A DNA stretch of 9,690 bases, from NCBI GenBank assembly GCA_009392075.1, contig VFHG01000181.1:1-9690 (forward strand), in the 5' to 3' direction. This DNA comes from SAR202 cluster bacterium. Its GTDB lineage: Bacteria > Chloroflexota > Dehalococcoidia > UBA3495. Shown one piece after another: positions 6,779 through 9,690 of this stretch. The notes under the pieces are model-generated. The model was not told the DNA's origin and ran no database searches. It was given only the letters and a program-made list of their open reading frames with translations. A program made the translations under genes and the position numbers. The stretch's first letter is position 1. The number at the start of each line of letters is the position of its first letter.

Positions 6779-7276
6779 GTGGCCAGCCTACTGGAAAGTT
6801 TAAAGGAGACCGTAGGGCAAGAGATCGTCATCAAGGCGCCAGACGAGATGGGCCGATCTTCGCTGCGCCAGTACGCCTTGGCCATCGGAGATTTCAACCC
6901 GTTTTATTCCGACCGTGAATTTGCCCAGGCGCACGGATTGCGGGACGTCATGGCCCCTCCGACGCTGGTCTGTGACACCTGGCAGTATGTGGACAGCGAC
7001 ATGGACGACCGCGGCGACCTTGTAGGCCGTGGTCCAATCAGGGACTTGGAGGGTCTGCGGGCCGGCAACGAATACGAGTTCTTCCAACCCATCCACCCCG
7101 ACGACGTGATCACCGCCCACTGGACCGTCAAGGACGTTTACGAGAAGACGGGGCGCACGGGTTCCCTGATCTTTCAGGTGATTGAGACTTCGTTCTACAA
7201 CCAGTCTGAGGAATTGCTGGCGCGAAACATCGAGACCATGTTCTACAGGTCACCAGCCCCAGGCGAAGAATCGTAG
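6779..7276 (+). CDS. MaoC-like / FAS1-type dehydratase N-domain protein (hot-dog fold), probably non-catalytic subunit
   Basis: A 165-residue single hot-dog protein of the MaoC dehydratase N-terminal type. The signature YALAIGDFNPFYSD (32-45) aligns with the (R)-specific hydratase motif GDxNPxHxD. The catalytic Asp is present (Asp38), but the catalytic His five residues later is Tyr43, as is usual for this N-type domain. Further family marks are the APPTLVCDTW segment and the central EYEFFQPIHPDDVITAHWTV strand pair, where a pair-forming hot-dog helix and sheet are expected. The start is GTG with GAGG 7 nt upstream. It probably pairs with the product of the next gene, as split HadA/HadB-like subunits do in mycobacteria, to form one hydratase with a long-substrate pocket. 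Confidence 0.88.
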   Translation: MASLLESLKETVGQEIVIKAPDEMGRSSLRQYALAIGDFNPFYSDREFAQAHGLRDVMAPPTLVCDTWQYVDSDMDDRGDLVGRGPIRDLEGLRAGNEYEFFQPIHPDDVITAHWTVKDVYEKTGRTGSLIFQVIETSFYNQSEELLARNIETMFYRSPAPGEES

Positions 7277-7277
7277 G

Positions 7278-7721
7278 ATGATTGAAAAAGCCAGGCGCTT
7301 CGAAGATATTCAGATCGGCGACGAGGTCACGCCCCTGGTCAAAGAGATCGGCATGGCCCGCATGATGGCCTACGGGGCGGCGACCTGGGACTTCATCAGG
7401 CTGCACTACGACGCTGACTACGCTCGGGAGCTGGGTTTCGAAGCCCCATTTGTCGACGGCCAGATGATGGGCGGGTTCCTGACCCAGCATGTCCAGGATT
7501 GGGCCGGGCCGGGAGCGTTCCTCCGCAAGCTGGCCTTTCGCAACCGGGTCATGGCCTATCCCGGCGACTCGCTGACCTGCCACGGCGTGGTCACCGATGT
7601 CTCATCTACCGAAGAGGGTGGCATGGTTGAGTGCGACCTATGGATGGAGAACCAACGAGGCGAGAAGGTGGTCGACCCGGCCAGCGCGTTACTCCGTTTC
7701 CCTTTGATTGCAGGCAGCTAG
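7278..7721 (+). CDS. MaoC-like hydratase (hot-dog fold), probable catalytic subunit
   Basis: A 147-residue single hot-dog domain. The sequence GAATWDFIRLHYD (33-45) keeps the Asp-x4-His pair of (R)-hydratases as Asp38 and His43, the same numbering as the non-catalytic neighbour. GFEAPFVDGQMMGGFLTQ (54-71) is the usual substrate-loop and helix segment, and the last third (PGDSLTCHGVVTDV) is typical of MaoC. Expected role: reversible addition of water to an enoyl-CoA-like thioester in the cytoplasm. The ATG is only 1 nt after the stop of the upstream gene, with AGGCGAAGAA nearby as a weak ribosome site; an upstream in-frame start would overlap the preceding gene by about 95 nt and is less likely. 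Close coupling supports a heteromeric complex of the two products. Confidence 0.9.
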   Translation: MIEKARRFEDIQIGDEVTPLVKEIGMARMMAYGAATWDFIRLHYDADYARELGFEAPFVDGQMMGGFLTQHVQDWAGPGAFLRKLAFRNRVMAYPGDSLTCHGVVTDVSSTEEGGMVECDLWMENQRGEKVVDPASALLRFPLIAGS

Positions 7722-7725
7722 CACA

Positions 7726-8958
7726 ATGCTCGAACAAGGCGCTCTATCGGGCCTAAAGGTCGTTGAGCTTACAGACCGGGTGTCCGGGCAGGTAGCCGGG
7801 TCGTTCTGTGCCCGGTTGCTGGGCGATGCCGGCGCCGACGTTGTGAAGGTGGAGCCGCCTGAAGGCGATGCCTACCGCAGAAACGGACCCTATCCGGCCA
7901 GCGTTCCTGACCCGGACCACAGCGGACTTTTTCTTTATCTGAACTCCAACAAACGTGGTGTGAGACTCGATATCGAATCGCCAGAGGGCCGGGCTGCGTT
8001 CTCGGACCTGGTTTTAGCGGCGGATTTCTTGGTCTTGGGCCAGAACAGCTCAGAAGTTGAGCGTCTGGGACTGCGCCGGGAGCAGTTGGCTGTGGCAGAT
8101 TCTGGGCTGATCGTTACAACCATCACGCCTTTCGGTCTTGCCGGTCCCAACAGCGTCTATCTTGGCGACGACCTGATCGCCATCAGCGCCGGGGGAATGG
8201 CTTTTGCAACACCTGGTATCCCAGACCGGGTTGGGGATCTTGCCTCGGAGCCACCCCTTCGTTCCAATACCCACATGGCCGGCTACCTGGCTGGTGTCCA
8301 AGGCGCGATGGCCAGTCTCGCGGCGTTGTTATCAAGAACGATTCAAGGCACTGGCTGCGAGATCGACCTCAGCATGCAGGAAGCTGTGGCCGCCGTGATG
8401 CCCTTTGAGCTGGCCCATGCTTCCTACCATGAGGCCAAACCACGCAAACCGGAGATCTTTGGGGTGATGCCCAACGCGTATCTCCCCTGCAAGGACGGCT
8501 ACGTGGTGGTTATGGCGGTGATGGAAGCCCACTGGCGCAATCTGATGGACCTGGCCGATAATCCGGATTGGGCGGAACTTGAGGTGTTTTCCTCCGGCGT
8601 GGAGCGCGCCCGAAATTGGGACGCCCTGGAACCGTTGCTGCTGGAATGGACCATGTCCCACTCCGGCGCTGAGATCGCAAAATTGGCTCAGGAACGGGGC
8701 ATCCCCTGCTTCCCGGCGTACACAGTTGGTCAGATGGTGGACTCGCCTCATGTGACCGAGCGTGGCTTCATGGTAGACATCCAGGGTCCCGGCGGAGAGA
8801 AGTTCAAGCTGCCCGGCTATCCTGTCCGCCTGGAGCGCACTCCGTGGCAGCTGTTCCGCCCGGCCCCCAAGCTGGGCGAACACACATCTGAGGTGTTGGG
8901 AGAGTGGCTGGGATATTCGGCCGTCCAACTATCAGCCGTAGGCGTGGGGGCCAGATGA
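7726..8958 (+). CDS. Class III CoA-transferase (CaiB/BaiF family), catalytic Asp apparently missing
   Basis: A 410-residue protein, the full family length. The N-terminal block GLKVVELTDRVSGQVAGSFCARLLGDAGADVVKVEPP, the segment NSNKRGVRLD, the block TITPFGLAGPNS, and TGCEIDLSMQEA are all CaiB/BaiF hallmarks. Class III enzymes form an aspartyl-CoA intermediate on an Asp four residues before a conserved Gly (Asp169 in formyl-CoA transferase). Aligning HMAGYLAGVQG puts Gly186 at that site, so this subunit probably cannot form the usual intermediate alone. The ATG at 7726 is 4 nt after the previous stop; a TTG at 7708 is possible but has no ribosome site. The stop overlaps the next CoA-transferase start by 4 nt (ATGA), favouring coupled translation and a heterodimer, as known for some two-gene class III transferases. 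Confidence 0.93.
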   Translation: MLEQGALSGLKVVELTDRVSGQVAGSFCARLLGDAGADVVKVEPPEGDAYRRNGPYPASVPDPDHSGLFLYLNSNKRGVRLDIESPEGRAAFSDLVLAADFLVLGQNSSEVERLGLRREQLAVADSGLIVTTITPFGLAGPNSVYLGDDLIAISAGGMAFATPGIPDRVGDLASEPPLRSNTHMAGYLAGVQGAMASLAALLSRTIQGTGCEIDLSMQEAVAAVMPFELAHASYHEAKPRKPEIFGVMPNAYLPCKDGYVVVMAVMEAHWRNLMDLADNPDWAELEVFSSGVERARNWDALEPLLLEWTMSHSGAEIAKLAQERGIPCFPAYTVGQMVDSPHVTERGFMVDIQGPGGEKFKLPGYPVRLERTPWQLFRPAPKLGEHTSEVLGEWLGYSAVQLSAVGVGAR

Positions 8959-9690
8959 CCGCGCTGCCGTTAGAGGGGATCCGCATCGCCGATTTCGGCC
9001 AGATCATCGCCGTTCCCTATACCGCCCAGATGCTGGCCTGGCTGGGAGCAGAAGTTATTCTGATCGAGAATGAGCAGCGGCTCACCACCCGGATATGGCC
9101 GCCGTTCGCCGAGGCCGAGCCTGGCGTCAACCGCAGCGGCGGGTTCAACACGGTCAACTCCAGCAAGATGAGCTGCACCTTGAACCTCAGAGACCCCGAA
9201 GGCGTGGCCCTAGCCAAGCAGATCATCGCTGTAAGCGACGTAGTGGTTGAAAACTACTCCAGTGGCACAATGGAACGCATGGGCCTAGGTTATGTCGACG
9301 TACGGTGCTTACGGCCCGACATCGTGTATCTGTCGCTGGGGGCCTTTGGACGCACCGGCCCAATGAAAGACCTGGTCGGTTTTCACAGCGTCATCAACCT
9401 GTTCAGCGGACTGGCTTCCGTTACCGGGCATAAAGGGTCGCACCCACGGATCATGGGCGGCCTGTTCCCCGACGCGTTCAGCGGCTGTTACTGCGTTCTA
9501 GCTCTGCTAGAAGCCCTGTACCACCGGGTCAACACGGGGGAAGGACAGCACATCGAAGTTGCCATGACTGAGGCCCTGGCTACGCTCTTGCCCGAGGCGG
9601 TCATGGAATACACGCTGGACGGCACAGAGCCGGAGCGAGTGGGCAGTCGCCATCAGGGCAAGGCGCCCCACGACGTGTTCCGCTGTCAAG
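8955..9690 (+). CDS. Class III CoA-transferase (CaiB/BaiF family), 3' end beyond the window
   Basis: My own translation of this frame stays open from the ATG at 8955 to the window end: 245 codons, about 60% of a family-length protein. It starts MTALPLEGIRIADFGQIIA, continues with YTAQMLAWLGAEVILIENE, a SSKMSCTLNLRDPEG block, VVVENYSSGTMERMGLGY and YLSLGAFGRTGP, all CaiB/BaiF landmarks. The catalytic aspartate is in place: GGLFPDAFSG puts Asp173 four residues before Gly177. TGEGQHIEVAMTEA is the usual later motif. The start overlaps the upstream stop as ATGA. It likely supplies the active site for a heteromer with the preceding Asp-less paralogue, moving CoA from a donor thioester to the pathway's carboxylic acid. 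The donor and acceptor cannot be read from sequence. Confidence 0.92.
   Translation, partial: MTALPLEGIRIADFGQIIAVPYTAQMLAWLGAEVILIENEQRLTTRIWPPFAEAEPGVNRSGGFNTVNSSKMSCTLNLRDPEGVALAKQIIAVSDVVVENYSSGTMERMGLGYVDVRCLRPDIVYLSLGAFGRTGPMKDLVGFHSVINLFSGLASVTGHKGSHPRIMGGLFPDAFSGCYCVLALLEALYHRVNTGEGQHIEVAMTEALATLLPEAVMEYTLDGTEPERVGSRHQGKAPHDVFRCQ

Noticed and set aside
7182..7277. Upstream start giving a 179-residue MaoC protein
   Set aside because: It would overlap the preceding gene by about 95 nt and add residues before the normal MaoC N terminus.
8332..8928. 198-codon minus-strand frame within the CoA-transferase
   Set aside because: Shadow frame in GC-rich coding DNA; no start signal or motifs.
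1..9690. CRISPR arrays, tRNA or rRNA genes, insertion sequences, attachment sites
   Set aside because: No regularly spaced repeats, cloverleaf or rRNA-like stretches, transposase or integrase motifs were seen.

Overview
The window is bacterial. Genes are tightly packed, most have clear Shine-Dalgarno (SD) sites, several use GTG or TTG starts, and sigma70-like promoters can be read by eye. The gene set combines dissimilatory Sat/AprBA, a luciferase-like flavin monooxygenase, class III CoA-transferases in tandem, and split MaoC proteins. This recalls uncultured marine or groundwater bacteria such as Chloroflexota of the SAR202 type. That taxonomic guess is inference from gene content only.

Left half (positions 1-4566, all minus strand). 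Read in the direction of transcription: a sigma70-like promoter and about 100 nt of leader, then sat (ATP sulfurylase), a strong intrinsic terminator, aprB and aprA (APS reductase beta and alpha), then a histidine-phosphatase-family gene followed by a long perfect-stem hairpin at the left edge. Sat plus AprBA form the sulfite <-> APS <-> sulfate + ATP module. No qmo, aprM, dsr or sulfonate-uptake gene is visible, so the direction of the pathway cannot be settled here.

Middle (4567-5959). A minus-strand luciferase-like (LLM-class) flavin-dependent monooxygenase is divergent from the right-hand operon. The 193-base divergent region holds a back-to-back pair of promoters with identical perfect TTGACA -35 boxes. 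A GCCTCG-N7-CGAGGC dyad sits almost exactly between them and looks like a shared operator.

Right half (5960-9690, plus strand). One compact operon: a crotonase-fold protein, a MaoC/FAS1-like N-type hot-dog protein, a MaoC-type hot-dog hydratase, a complete class III CoA-transferase, and a second class III CoA-transferase cut off by the window end. Intergenic spacings are 12, 1, 4 and -4 nt. In each of the two paralogous pairs, one member keeps the family's catalytic residue or residues and the other lacks one. The crotonase also lacks one of the two usual glutamates. Together with the divergent monooxygenase this looks like a dedicated, apparently uncharacterised pathway: oxygenate a substrate, activate it by CoA transfer, then hydrate or cleave it. 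The substrate cannot be read from the sequence.

Hand-counted lines of the sulfur half are about 48-57% G+C, against about 62-73% for the monooxygenase and catabolic half. The two halves may therefore have different histories.
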